Positions 48,386 through 57,006 of a stretch of DNA of 64,000 bases are shown one piece after another. The stretch's first letter is position 1. Every line of letters begins with the position of its first letter. This DNA comes from Variovorax gossypii (GTDB lineage: Bacteria > Pseudomonadota > Gammaproteobacteria > Burkholderiales > Burkholderiaceae_C). The notes under the pieces were generated by a model. It did no database searches. It saw only the letters and a program-made list of their open reading frames with translations, and had not been told where the DNA came from. The translations under genes and the position numbers were made by a program. The stretch lies in assembly GCF_003965815.1 (NCBI RefSeq), contig NZ_RXOE01000002.1, positions 1,364,001 to 1,428,000 on the forward strand, in the 5' to 3' direction.

Positions 48386-49342
48386 TCATGGCCCGGTCTG
48401 TGCTCCGTGAGAGTGACTGATGCCTTTCCGAGTCGACATCGGGGAACGGCCGAACGTGCGTCTGAACGCTTGACCAAATGCGCTCTGAGAGGAATACCCG
48501 ACGTGTGCGGCCACCAAGCCGACGTCCGCGGCCCCGTCCTGCAGCATCTGCTGGGCGAGCGCCATGCGAAGTGCGCGTAGGTGGTCCATGGGGGGGCGGC
48601 CCACGAGATTGGTAAAACGATCCGAAAAGGCCGACCGCGACATCCCGACACGCTTCGCGAGCGTGGACACGGTCCAGGCGATGGCTATCTCACCGTGCAT
48701 CAGCCGAAGCGCTTCGCCGATCTGCCTGTCCCCGAGCGCCGAGACCCATCCTACAAACGCGCGGCCCTTCTCTGCCGAATAGACGCGCAGTGCTTCCACC
48801 AGCAGAACTTCGGCGAGCTTGACCGCGACGAGTGTTCCACCCATCGCTGCTATCTCGGTTTGCACTTCCAGCAAGCCCAGGGTGCGCGCCACGGCCGTCG
48901 CGGAAGGTGATGAACTGCCGATGTGGAGGAATGGCGGCAGCGCGTCGAGGGCGAACGCCATTCCCGCCTTGGACAAGCTGACGCTTCCTCCGATGAGGAC
49001 GCTCTCGTCGCCACCCAGGCGGACGACCTCTCGATCGGGATTCGTAAAAAGAGGGAGGCCGTCCATCGCCGGCGTCTTGGGATCGCTTGCGACGACATAG
49101 GGGGTGCGCCCCACCAGGCACACGTCGCCCTGTGCCAGGTCATGTACTTCCCCTCGCGGCAGGACCACACAGCAGCGACCACGAAGCACTGCCACGAATT
49201 TGATCCGGTCGACAACGGGAAACGACAGGCTCCAGTGGCCGGAAGCTTCAAGGCGAGTGCGTCGTGCGCTGCCAGCGCCGAGGGCCGTGATCACGTTCCA
49301 CAGCGGATCAGCTGCTGGTTTGGACGATCGCGAGAAAACCAT
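48386..49342 (-). CDS. AraC-family transcriptional regulator (cargo of IS66 transposon)
   Basis: A 318-residue regulator with an N-terminal cupin-like domain (AraC_binding/cupin_6 type: RCCVVLPRGEVHDLAQGDVCLVGRTPY) and a C-terminal double helix-turn-helix (STLAKRVGMSRSAFSDRFTNLVGRPPMDHLRALRMALAQQML, VGYSSQSAFGQAFRRTFGRSP). The ATG at 49342 is preferred over a TTG four codons earlier. It is divergent from the two SDR genes, a common set-up in which the regulator controls the oxidoreductases in response to their substrate. Confidence 0.88.
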   Translation of the reverse strand: MVFSRSSKPAADPLWNVITALGAGSARRTRLEASGHWSLSFPVVDRIKFVAVLRGRCCVVLPRGEVHDLAQGDVCLVGRTPYVVASDPKTPAMDGLPLFTNPDREVVRLGGDESVLIGGSVSLSKAGMAFALDALPPFLHIGSSSPSATAVARTLGLLEVQTEIAAMGGTLVAVKLAEVLLVEALRVYSAEKGRAFVGWVSALGDRQIGEALRLMHGEIAIAWTVSTLAKRVGMSRSAFSDRFTNLVGRPPMDHLRALRMALAQQMLQDGAADVGLVAAHVGYSSQSAFGQAFRRTFGRSPMSTRKGISHSHGAQTGP

Positions 49343-49408
49343 GGCGTTTCGCAAGAGACGGTGGCAGTTCCGGAGGCTACCTTAGAACCATCGCAATTGG
49401 AGGTTCCC

Positions 49409-50140
49409 ATGAGCTTAGATCAGGTTGTTGTCATCACCGGCGCAAGCAGCGGCATCGGCCGCGCGACCGCGCTGCACCTGGCGTCCCGCGGCGCCAAAGT
49501 GGTTCTCGGGGCGCGGCGCGAGACACAGCTTCGCGCACTGGCCCAGGAGATCGAAGCGGCAGGCGGGCAGGCCGTGTACCGGCCCACAGACGTGACGCGC
49601 CGGCAGGATTTGCAGATGCTTGTCGACACCGGAGTGGCCCGCTTCGGCCGCGTGGACGTGGTCGTCAATAACGCGGGCATCGGGCCGCTGTCGCGATTCG
49701 ATGAGCTGCGCGTCGAGGACTGGGACGCAATGATCGATGTCAACATCCGCGGGGTGCTCTACGGGATCGCCGCGGCGCTTCCGGTGTTTCGACTCCAGGG
49801 GAGCGGCCACGTCATCAACATCGTGTCGACTGCAGGGCTTCGGATCGTTCCCGCACAGGGCGTGTACGCCGCGACCAAGAACGCCGTGCGAACTCTCACC
49901 GAAGCCCTGCGGCAAGAGGCCGGCCCCACGCTGCGCGTCACGGAGGTTTCGCCCGGGTTCGTTGCGACCGAGTTCGCTTCATCCAACACCGACGCGTCCG
50001 CGAGAGCGGCCGTGGAAAAGCAGATGGGCGAGATGGCCATCGGCCCAGACGCGATCGCGCGTTGCATCGCTTTCGCCATCGAGCAACCCAAGGAGGTCGA
50101 CGTCGGCACCATCGTTGTCCGGCCGACCGCCCAAGGCTAG
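49409..50140 (+). CDS. Short-chain dehydrogenase/reductase 1 (cargo of IS66 transposon)
   Basis: A 243-residue SDR with cofactor motif TGASSGIG (residues 10-17), NNAG, and catalytic Ser-Tyr-Lys in IVSTAGLRI and YAATKNAV. The residue after the first strand (GARRE) suggests NADP(H). It reduces or oxidises a carbonyl/alcohol; the substrate is unknown. A good GGAGG lies before the ATG. A 54-bp gap separates it from the next SDR, which makes an operon. Confidence 0.9.
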   Translation: MSLDQVVVITGASSGIGRATALHLASRGAKVVLGARRETQLRALAQEIEAAGGQAVYRPTDVTRRQDLQMLVDTGVARFGRVDVVVNNAGIGPLSRFDELRVEDWDAMIDVNIRGVLYGIAAALPVFRLQGSGHVINIVSTAGLRIVPAQGVYAATKNAVRTLTEALRQEAGPTLRVTEVSPGFVATEFASSNTDASARAAVEKQMGEMAIGPDAIARCIAFAIEQPKEVDVGTIVVRPTAQG

Positions 50141-50194
50141 TCCAAGAGGAGCCTTCCGGCCCGTCCGCATTCCTATGTGATATGGAGAATTCAC

Positions 50195-50941
50195 ATGCAA
50201 ATTTCACTCGACTCAAAGGTAGCCGTCGTCACTGGCGCAAGCTCCGGGATCGGAACCGCCATCGCGCGGCAGTTTGTCGAATGCGGCGCCCGCGTCGTCA
50301 TTACGGGCCGCAAGCAAGACACGATCGAGCAAGCTGCTGAACGTATCGGACCGAACTGCCTGGGGCTCGCCGCGGACGTGTCGAACCGCGCCGACATGGA
50401 GCGGCTGGCCGCGATCATCCGCGAGCGGTTCGGCCGGCTGGATGTCGTGGTAGCCAATGCGGCCGTTGGCGCCAATGCCCGCCTCGGCGAGATCACCGAG
50501 GAGAAATTTTCCAAGGTCATCGGCACGAACCTGCTAGGCGTAGTGCACACCGTGCAGGTTGCGCTGCCGCTCATGAAGCCCGGCGGCTCAGTCATCCTGA
50601 TCGGGTCCACTGCCTCCCACGAAGCGCCGGTCTCCATGAGCGTCTATGGCGCAGCAAAGGCGGGCCTGGGCGCTTTCACGAAGACCTGGATCAAAGACCT
50701 GCAGGGCAGTGGCATCCGAATCAACACGATCAGCCCCGGCGCAATCGATACGCCCTCACTGCGGGAGGCGCTCGGCGCAGTGAGCGACGAGAGTCGAATC
50801 CAGACACTGGCTGCCAAGAGCCCGCTTGGACGGATCGGCTCGATCGACGAAGTCGCCAACGTGGTGACCTTCTTTGCGAGTGACTTCACCAGCTATATCA
50901 ATGGCACCGAGCTGTACGTCGACGGTGGGTTGAAGGTCTGA
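50195..50941 (+). CDS. Short-chain dehydrogenase/reductase 2 (cargo of IS66 transposon)
   Basis: A 248-residue SDR with TGASSGIG, NAAVG in the NNAG place, catalytic Ser in IGSTAS and Tyr-Lys in YGAAKAGL, and the usual C-terminus FTSYINGTELYVDGGLKV. GRKQD after strand two again suggests NADP(H). The ATG at 50195 has GGAG at 7 bp; an upstream GTG is less likely. Only moderately similar to SDR 1. Confidence 0.9.
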   Translation: MQISLDSKVAVVTGASSGIGTAIARQFVECGARVVITGRKQDTIEQAAERIGPNCLGLAADVSNRADMERLAAIIRERFGRLDVVVANAAVGANARLGEITEEKFSKVIGTNLLGVVHTVQVALPLMKPGGSVILIGSTASHEAPVSMSVYGAAKAGLGAFTKTWIKDLQGSGIRINTISPGAIDTPSLREALGAVSDESRIQTLAAKSPLGRIGSIDEVANVVTFFASDFTSYINGTELYVDGGLKV

Positions 50942-51037
50942 AGCTCTTGCAAGTCCGAGGCCACTCGCCTGTCGCACGCGGGGGATTGCGGCGCTCGTGG
51001 TTAGCTCGCCTGTTTCGAGTTCGCAAGCTGACCCGGT

Positions 51038-51063
51038 GTGAGCGCGCGATCGACCCCTCTTAA
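51038..51063. repeat. Internal, degenerate IS66 terminal repeat
   Basis: GTGAGCG at 51038 and CCC-TCTT at the same spacing match the right terminal repeat (53524 inward) at 16 of 26 positions. It lies 38 bp beyond the tnpC stop, where the left end of a simple IS66 is expected, and would define a 2487-bp core. It is not bordered by a duplication matching the right flank. Confidence 0.55.
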
Positions 51064-51075
51064 CGACGGCATGGA

Positions 51076-52650
51076 TCAGAAAGCTGACGTTGGCAACCAG
51101 CGATGCGGCAGCAGCTCTGCAATGCGGCTGGCCGGGTGCGTAGGCAGCCGCTCGAGGACATCCTTCAGGTACGCATGCGGCTCATGGCCGTTCAGACGCG
51201 CCGAGTGCACCAGGCTCATGACGGCCGCAGCTCGCTGGCCGGCGCGCAAGCTGCCGGCGAACAGCCAGTTCTGTCTTCCAAGGGCGATCGGCCGGATCTG
51301 GTTCTCCACCCGGTTGTTGTCGGCCGGCAGATCCGCATCGTCGATGTAGCGCGTGAGCGCCAGCCAGCGCTTCAGGCTGTAGTCGATGGCCTTGGCGGTC
51401 GCCGAGCCCTCGGGCACCTTCTGTCGCTGCGCGGTGAGCCATTGATGGAGTGCATCGGCCACCTTCCGTGAGCGCTCCTGGCGCACGCGCCGGCGGTCTT
51501 CTGGTTCCAGCTCGGCCACGACCCGTTCAACCTCGTAGAGCTCGCCGAAGAACTTCAAGGCCTGCTCACCGATCGGGCTGCCGTGGTTGGCCCACAGCTC
51601 ATGGAACTTGCGCCTGGCATGCGCCAGGCAGCCGGCCTCGGTAACGCCCAGCTCGAAGCACGCCTTGTAGCCGGAGAAGTCATCGCACACCAGGGTGCCG
51701 CGCCAGCCGCTCTCGCCGCCAAGCCCAAGGAAGGCCCGGGCGTGCTGCCCGCCGCGGCTGTCGGCGAAGTCGAACACCACTGCGGATAGTGCGTCGTAGG
51801 CCGTCGTGCAGTAGCTCCAGAGGTACGCCCGATGCGTCTTGCCGTGGCCGGGCTTGAGCATGGCCACGGGGGTCTCGTCCGCATGGAGCACCTGACTGCG
51901 AAGCATCTCGCTCCTGAGTGCATCCACCAGCGGCTGCAGGTGAACGCCGCACTGGCCAACCCAGGCGGCCAGCGTCGAACGAGGGATCGCGAGGCCCGCT
52001 CGGCCGAAGATGGCTTCCTGCCTGTACAGCGGCAGGTGATCAAGGTACTTCGCCACCAGCACCTGCGCGAGCAGCCCGGCTGTCGGGATGCCCTTGTCGA
52101 TGATGTGGGGCGCCACCGGCGCCTGGATCAGTGTCTCGCATCGGGCACACACCCATTTGCCGCGGACGTGGCGCTCCACCGTGAACACGCCGGGCTGGTA
52201 GTCGAGCTTCTCGGCGACGTCCTCACCGATGCGTTTGAGCACGCAGCCACACACGCAGGCTACGTTGCGAGGCTCGTGGTGGATCTCGCGACGCGGTAGA
52301 TGGGAAGGAAGTGCCTGGCGCTTGGGCTGCTGCTTGCCCTGAGGTGCAGCCTTGGCCGGTGTGAGCTGCTCCAACTCCAGCTCCATCGCCGCAAGGTCCG
52401 CGTCGAGAGTGTCCTCCAGCAGATTCCTCTGCTCAGTGGAGAAGGATTCCGACTTCGAGGCGAACTTCAACCGCTTGAGCACGGCCATCTCGTGCGTGAG
52501 CTTGTCGATGGTGGCCTGCTTGAACGCGATCTCGCGGTCGCGCCGATCGATCTCCAGTTCACCGGCCTCCACCCGGCCCATGAGCGACTGCACCAGCTCA
52601 CGCAGTTGCTGCGCGTCCAGGTGGTCGAGGTTGGTGGCCGTGTCGCTCAC
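51076..52650 (-). CDS. tnpC: IS66-family transposase TnpC
   Basis: A 524-residue DDE transposase. The N-terminal leucine-zipper-like helix (MSDTATNLDHLDAQQLRELVQSLMGRVEAGEL), a zinc-binding segment (CVCGCVLKRIG...CARCETLIQ) and the core domain (VLHADETPVAMLKPG; LVCDDFSGYKACFE; LPADNNRVENQIRPIALGRQNWLFAGS) are all intact. Start GTG. Confidence 0.93.
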   Translation of the reverse strand: MSDTATNLDHLDAQQLRELVQSLMGRVEAGELEIDRRDREIAFKQATIDKLTHEMAVLKRLKFASKSESFSTEQRNLLEDTLDADLAAMELELEQLTPAKAAPQGKQQPKRQALPSHLPRREIHHEPRNVACVCGCVLKRIGEDVAEKLDYQPGVFTVERHVRGKWVCARCETLIQAPVAPHIIDKGIPTAGLLAQVLVAKYLDHLPLYRQEAIFGRAGLAIPRSTLAAWVGQCGVHLQPLVDALRSEMLRSQVLHADETPVAMLKPGHGKTHRAYLWSYCTTAYDALSAVVFDFADSRGGQHARAFLGLGGESGWRGTLVCDDFSGYKACFELGVTEAGCLAHARRKFHELWANHGSPIGEQALKFFGELYEVERVVAELEPEDRRRVRQERSRKVADALHQWLTAQRQKVPEGSATAKAIDYSLKRWLALTRYIDDADLPADNNRVENQIRPIALGRQNWLFAGSLRAGQRAAAVMSLVHSARLNGHEPHAYLKDVLERLPTHPASRIAELLPHRWLPTSAF

Positions 52651-52707
52651 GGAAGGTGATGATGCCCCAGGACACCCGGGAGAGCATCAGCAACTTCGGC
52701 AATTGCG

Positions 52708-53040
52708 CTAGATCACGCGGATCAAGCCGGCCTCGCCGACTCGCTGCCACGGCAGGCCCAGCACCAGGGCGTCGAACTGGGAACGGCTCAGGCTGAGCGT
52801 GGGAGCGGCGTCATGAGGCCAGAGGAACTTGCCCTGGTGCAGCCGTCTGGCTGCCAGCCAGATCCCGATGCCGTCGTGCACCAGCACCTTCATCCGGTTG
52901 GCGCGGCGGTTGGCGAACAGATAGGCGTGGTGCGGTCTGGCGGCGCCGAAGACGTGCACGACCCGCGCCAGCGCAGCTTCGGTGCCCGATCGCATGTCCA
53001 GCGGCTCGACGGCCAACCAGACGGCCTCGACCTTGATCAC
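52708..53040 (-). CDS. tnpB: IS66-family accessory protein TnpB
   Basis: A 110-residue protein, VWLAVEPLDMRSGTEAALARV to FDALVLGLPWQRVGEAG, the usual IS66 Orf2. It is needed for IS66 transposition in an unknown way. The GTG start overlaps the tnpA stop (GTGA). Confidence 0.9.
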   Translation of the reverse strand: MIKVEAVWLAVEPLDMRSGTEAALARVVHVFGAARPHHAYLFANRRANRMKVLVHDGIGIWLAARRLHQGKFLWPHDAAPTLSLSRSQFDALVLGLPWQRVGEAGLIRVI

Positions 53041-53447
53041 CGCAGCAGATCTCGCAGCCAGCCACCGCACTCGCTGGCCAGCGCGGCTGGCCAGGTCACC
53101 ACGACGTGCACTGCGCCGCGGCGCACCTCCATGCGGATGTCTCCGGCAGGCGCAGGCGCCTCAGCCGGCGCGGGCAACTGCACAGGCACGAATCCGCTGA
53201 CTGCCGGGCTTGGGGTGGCACCAGGCAATGCCTTCGGTACATCAATTGGCTCGGTCCTACGCGGCTGGATCTCCGCGTCACGCACCCAGCGACGCAACAG
53301 GTTCGCATTGATACCGAGAGACATCGCCACAGCCGCCATCGACATACCGGGTTGTGCAGCCAACGCAACGGCGTTGGCCTTGAACTCGTCGCTGTGCAGG
53401 CGGCGCCGTCGCCGATCGCCTGTGTGCTGAGGAGAGATAGTGTTCAC
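53037..53447 (-). CDS. tnpA: IS66-family accessory protein TnpA
   Basis: A 136-residue protein with a helix-turn-helix (RRLHSDEFKANAVALAAQPG, then AAVAMSLGINANLLRRWVRD) as in IS66 Orf1. GTG start. The 77-bp stretch from its start to the right end of the element (53524) should hold the transposon promoter. Confidence 0.9.
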   Translation of the reverse strand: MNTISPQHTGDRRRRRLHSDEFKANAVALAAQPGMSMAAVAMSLGINANLLRRWVRDAEIQPRRTEPIDVPKALPGATPSPAVSGFVPVQLPAPAEAPAPAGDIRMEVRRGAVHVVVTWPAALASECGGWLRDLLR

Positions 53448-53524
53448 GTGTCCACCAAGTTTTAGTGGATACGAGCATCCTTTGCTCCTAACGCCGATTC
53501 AAGATGGGTTCACGAGACGCTTAC

Positions 53525-53532
53525 ACGCGTAC
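53525..53532. repeat. Right 8-bp target-site duplication ACGCGTAC
   Basis: Identical to 48155-48162. The following 186 bp to the next gene contain no clear gene; a short open stretch (AYAFVSNLAGIQFHNKGPN) looks like a fragment of an unknown protein. Confidence 0.85.
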
Positions 53533-53718
53533 GCCTTCGTGAGCAATCTCGCCGGCATCCAGTTCCACAACAAGGGCCCAAATATCGCGGGCTGCACGTG
53601 GCGCCGCCCGAGGTGAGCGGGACGCTCGCGCGCCGGGCTGTTGAGGAGTGCATGTGTGTCCAGGCCTACCAGACGATGATTGAGATCTCGCTTGACCCGG
53701 AGCGGGTGTACCGCTGAC

Positions 53719-54459
53719 TTAGGGCTTTTTCACGCGCGTCTGGTTGATTGCGCGGGCCTTGGCAAGGACCGTGTCCTTCTTCTTGTCATAGGCTTCGTGC
53801 AGCGCGACTTCCAAGATGTCGTAGAGCGTATTGACGTCGTCCTTGGTCAGGTTTCCCCCATGACTGCCGTCGTTGCCGAGCCACTTTACAGCCAGCAGTA
53901 ACTCTTCGAGACCAGAGTACGCCGGGGGCAGTCGCTGCAGGCGTTGGTGGAGCGTGAGCGTTTTCCCGTTGTCATCCTTCGGGACTCCCCATTCGTCCAT
54001 CAGAACTTCGAGGGCAATGCGGGCGGCATTGGCGCTCGCGCCAGGATTACAGAAGTACATCGAGAACGAGGTTTGGAGATGGCTTGCAACTCCCTCGGGG
54101 CAGTCTTCTGGGATGTCCATAAGCACGAGTGGAGGGGCGAAATACCGTGGGGTGAACCGATCCTCCCAATCGCGTTGGATGTCTCCATATTCATCGTCGC
54201 CGTAGATCTCATCGACCCATCCGTCCGCGGCGCATGCGACTGACTCACCGCAATGACTGCAAACGAACATGGCGGCCACCTTGGTCTTGATCCATTCAAA
54301 CTCAGAGAAGTCTTGTCTCTGCTCAGCTGCGCTGGCAGCTGTTTGACGCCTCAGCAAGTTTTCCTTGGAGAGTTTCAATAGCCCGCTGTGACACGACGGG
54401 CACTTCCAGGCGGGAGTAGAGTCCTCTGTGAAGTAGCGTGAGTACGGTTTTCGTTCCAT
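53719..54459 (-). CDS. DUF4145-like protein with zinc ribbons
   Basis: A 246-residue protein. It has two CxxC pairs in the N-terminal half (KCPSCHSG and VCSHCGESV) that should bind zinc. The second half is helical with ASANAARIALEVLMDEWGVPKD and LLLAVKWLGNDGSHGG, the typical ending of DUF4145, a domain often found alone or with restriction and other defence proteins. Function unknown. It stands alone at the start of the defence-type cluster. Confidence 0.7.
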   Translation of the reverse strand: MERKPYSRYFTEDSTPAWKCPSCHSGLLKLSKENLLRRQTAASAAEQRQDFSEFEWIKTKVAAMFVCSHCGESVACAADGWVDEIYGDDEYGDIQRDWEDRFTPRYFAPPLVLMDIPEDCPEGVASHLQTSFSMYFCNPGASANAARIALEVLMDEWGVPKDDNGKTLTLHQRLQRLPPAYSGLEELLLAVKWLGNDGSHGGNLTKDDVNTLYDILEVALHEAYDKKKDTVLAKARAINQTRVKKP

Positions 54460-54522
54460 GGCTTCTGGACGGCGCGCGAGTGACGTTCGCCGGCGGGAAG
54501 ACTCGCGCGGCGTTGGGACAGG

Positions 54523-54762
54523 CTAGGAGCCGCCGGCCACGGAGATGTCGGCGGCGTGGAGGGCATAGCCCTGGCGCGCAATCTGCTCCTTGATCTCGTC
54601 TGTGTCGAGGGCCAGCGGCTTCCGCGCGCCGTCGAGGTCTATTCCCTGCCTGAAAGGACGCAATTCCATGTCGAGCGGCACCGCGACGGTCACATCCGCC
54701 CCTGCCGGAACACTGACAAAGCTCATCGGTTTCGAGGTGATCTCGTAGATGTCGATCTTCAC
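54523..54762 (-). CDS. Small hypothetical protein
   Basis: A 79-residue protein (GTG start, AAAGGA at 8 bp) with a beta-rich middle (SFVSVPAGADVTVAVPLDMELRPF) and no recognisable domain or signal peptide. The reading frame and ribosome site support it as a real gene. About 190 bp of gene-free sequence separate it from the ATPase gene upstream. Confidence 0.5.
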   Translation of the reverse strand: MKIDIYEITSKPMSFVSVPAGADVTVAVPLDMELRPFRQGIDLDGARKPLALDTDEIKEQIARQGYALHAADISVAGGS

Positions 54763-54951
54763 GCTGATTCCTTTCGTTGATTGGGCGGAGATTCTAGGGC
54801 GGGCATATCGATTACGATTCCGATCCGGATGGCTGCTCGGCGCATAGCCCGGACGACCAAGCGCAATGAGGTTTTCAAGCTGGTACTTGGCCCGGCGGGC
54901 TGAGCGTCGCCAAGTGTCTGCGAGGCCTCTTCGAATCTTCTGTTTTCGAGG

Positions 54952-57006
54952 TCATTGGAGTGGCTGGATGACCTTGCCTTCCCACTCGATCAGCTTGAAC
55001 TTAAGGCCGGCGGTCGCCTCCTTGAACACGGACTCGTTCTCGTCAAACGAGGCCGCGACGATGGATTGCAGCTTCCCCTCGCCGCTCAGCAACTGCAGCA
55101 GCGCGTGCTGGCTGCTTGAGCGCATGGAGTGTTGACCAGGTTCATCCATGAGCAAGACACCTGGATGATTCCCTTCAAAGCCTCGCGTGGCTGATGTCTG
55201 ATACAGCGCCAGCAGGTAGCTCCAGATTAGGCGGACAAAGTCGCTGGCGCTTGAATCTGCGATGAGACTGGCCTTCGGCTTGGTAATAATTTCCCGAAGC
55301 TCGAGATCTGAGAGTGTCGGGGTCAGTGTGTCCGTGCTGATCCGAATGTCTCGAATCTCGGCGCTCTCATAGCCGAAGGAGCTTGCATTACTGCGGAAGT
55401 TTTTTTCGAAAAGGCCGATCCTCAACAGGTCCTGCTCGCTGTAGGCATCTTTGGGCAAGGCCCTCCGAGCAGCCTGGTTGACTGCCAGTCTGGCGGCAGC
55501 GCCTTCGAGATTGATAAGCAAAGTTGCGGCCTGCGTCTCGAACCCTGCAAGGTTGGACAGTTCGAGTTCGATCTGGATCTGGCGGCGCACGATGGCACGT
55601 GACTCTGCTGCGCCAGTACTGACGTCGCCTCGCAGCGAGTTTCGATAGTCATGTTTCGCTGCGAGCCTTGCGGCCACGTCAGCTACCGCGATCTCGGACT
55701 GCCGAATCTCTTCCTGCGACCCATTAATTTGGCGCTGCAACATCCTGCGCTGGCTCTCGAGGTACTCGATGTTGGTGCGCAGATCCATTTGGGGGCCGGA
55801 CACAATGCCGAAAAGCAACGTGTCATCGACCGGCTGATGGCACGTCGGACAGTGGTCGGTCGCAACGTCTATTTCCATCTGCGCGCCAAGGTCGCGGAGC
55901 TTGAGGGCGGTCTTGTTGCGGTCCAGATCCTCATTTGCCTCGGCCAATAGGGTGCACAACTCTTCTTGCGAGGCCTTTTGGAGCGCCAGGTTTGCAGTGG
56001 CGCGCTCGTGAAGCACGCTTAGGCGTTGCAGCTCCTCGGAGGCCGAATCGAGCTCTTGTAGCGCCTCGGCACCAGAGGCTTTGCCATATGCTTCGGCTTT
56101 CGCGCCGAGTGCCGCATGCTCGGCCCTCAGTTGGCCAACATGCTCTGCAAGGGAGATCTTTGTCTGCCCGTTCGACTTCACGAACTGGACAGACGAAGCG
56201 TCGAGCAACGCGGTCGGAGTCACTGACAGGCCTTCGATAACCACGCCGTTGACTGCCGCAGCTTGGCACAAGTTGTCGTAGGCCCTGCGCCAATTTGTGT
56301 CGATGGCCATCGAATCCGCATCCAACTCGGCGCGCTTCGCCTGCCGCTCGAATACGCTCAGACCCAGCAGGAATTCGGTGACCCGGGTACGCGCGTCTCG
56401 TATACCGTAGAAGGGAATGTTGGCGATGTAGTCGGTCCAGCCTCGCTTCTGTTCGACAGCCAAGGCGGCAAAAACTGCCTGCAGGTAGAGCTTCGTCATG
56501 CCGCCGGATGTCGTGGCGACCGACGGAAGCTGATATCCGATGAAGGTCTCAAGAAAATGGTGGAAGCCTTCTTGCTTCTTGGCGCTTCCTGGATCGAAGA
56601 GGAAGGTCGGCTTCGGGGAGCCAAGGCCGGCCGAAGGGACCGTCAGGTGACCACCTTCGAATATCTCGACAAGCTTGGTGTCTCGAGCGGTGTCGCGAAT
56701 TGCCCTGCGCAACGTAATGCTGGCGCCACTCGAATTCTCCAGCTCGACGAAGACCTCCGATGCCGCAACTTCCACACGTTCTTCGCCGTGGTTGAAAAAT
56801 TCCTTGACCGCGTACGGTAGAACCTTCTCGCCTCGGCCGCCTACCAGTTCGTCCATGCCCAAACCGTACATGAGGCAGTTGAACAACGTGCTCTTGCCGC
56901 TCGAATTGCTTCCGCGAATCACGGTCAACCCTCGGCCGAATTCAAACTTGAAACCAAAGTCTCCCTTGACCGTCGCAAGTCTAACCTTTATGGCTCGAAT
57001 ATTCAT
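54952..57006 (-). CDS. Rad50/SMC-like ABC ATPase (ABC-three-component-like system)
   Basis: A 684-residue ATPase. Walker A is GSNSSGKST (G32-T40); long coiled-coil arms surround a zinc-hook-like CPTC at C386-C389; a signature-like region (SSASDFVRLIWSYLLAL, about 585-601) precedes Walker B VLLMDEPGQH (D621, E622). This is the plan of Rad50/RecF-like conflict-system ATPases. Its ATG overlaps the stop of the middle-component gene (ATGA). In known ABC-3C systems such an ATPase is thought to sense invading DNA and control the effector; that role is inferred here. Confidence 0.8.
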   Translation of the reverse strand: MNIRAIKVRLATVKGDFGFKFEFGRGLTVIRGSNSSGKSTLFNCLMYGLGMDELVGGRGEKVLPYAVKEFFNHGEERVEVAASEVFVELENSSGASITLRRAIRDTARDTKLVEIFEGGHLTVPSAGLGSPKPTFLFDPGSAKKQEGFHHFLETFIGYQLPSVATTSGGMTKLYLQAVFAALAVEQKRGWTDYIANIPFYGIRDARTRVTEFLLGLSVFERQAKRAELDADSMAIDTNWRRAYDNLCQAAAVNGVVIEGLSVTPTALLDASSVQFVKSNGQTKISLAEHVGQLRAEHAALGAKAEAYGKASGAEALQELDSASEELQRLSVLHERATANLALQKASQEELCTLLAEANEDLDRNKTALKLRDLGAQMEIDVATDHCPTCHQPVDDTLLFGIVSGPQMDLRTNIEYLESQRRMLQRQINGSQEEIRQSEIAVADVAARLAAKHDYRNSLRGDVSTGAAESRAIVRRQIQIELELSNLAGFETQAATLLINLEGAAARLAVNQAARRALPKDAYSEQDLLRIGLFEKNFRSNASSFGYESAEIRDIRISTDTLTPTLSDLELREIITKPKASLIADSSASDFVRLIWSYLLALYQTSATRGFEGNHPGVLLMDEPGQHSMRSSSQHALLQLLSGEGKLQSIVAASFDENESVFKEATAGLKFKLIEWEGKVIQPLQ

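Larger units (their letters stand above)
48163..53524. mobile_element. IS66-family transposon with cargo genes (AraC regulator, two SDRs)
   Basis: The 5362-bp element starts GTAAGCG on the plus strand and ends in its inverted form (CGCTTAC). The 26-bp terminal repeats match at 19 positions, including bases 1-7 and a CCCATCTTGA block at 17-26, as in IS66. It is bordered by a perfect 8-bp duplication. It contains tnpA, tnpB and tnpC on the minus strand and, between tnpC and the left end, three genes unrelated to transposition. An internal, weaker end at 51038 marks the limit of an ordinary IS66 core. Confidence 0.82.

Noticed and set aside
51030..53532. Reading the IS66 as a simple 2.49-kb element from 51038 to 53524
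   Set aside because: The 8 bp left of 51038 (GACCCGGT) do not match those right of 53524 (ACGCGTAC), while those left of 48163 match perfectly.
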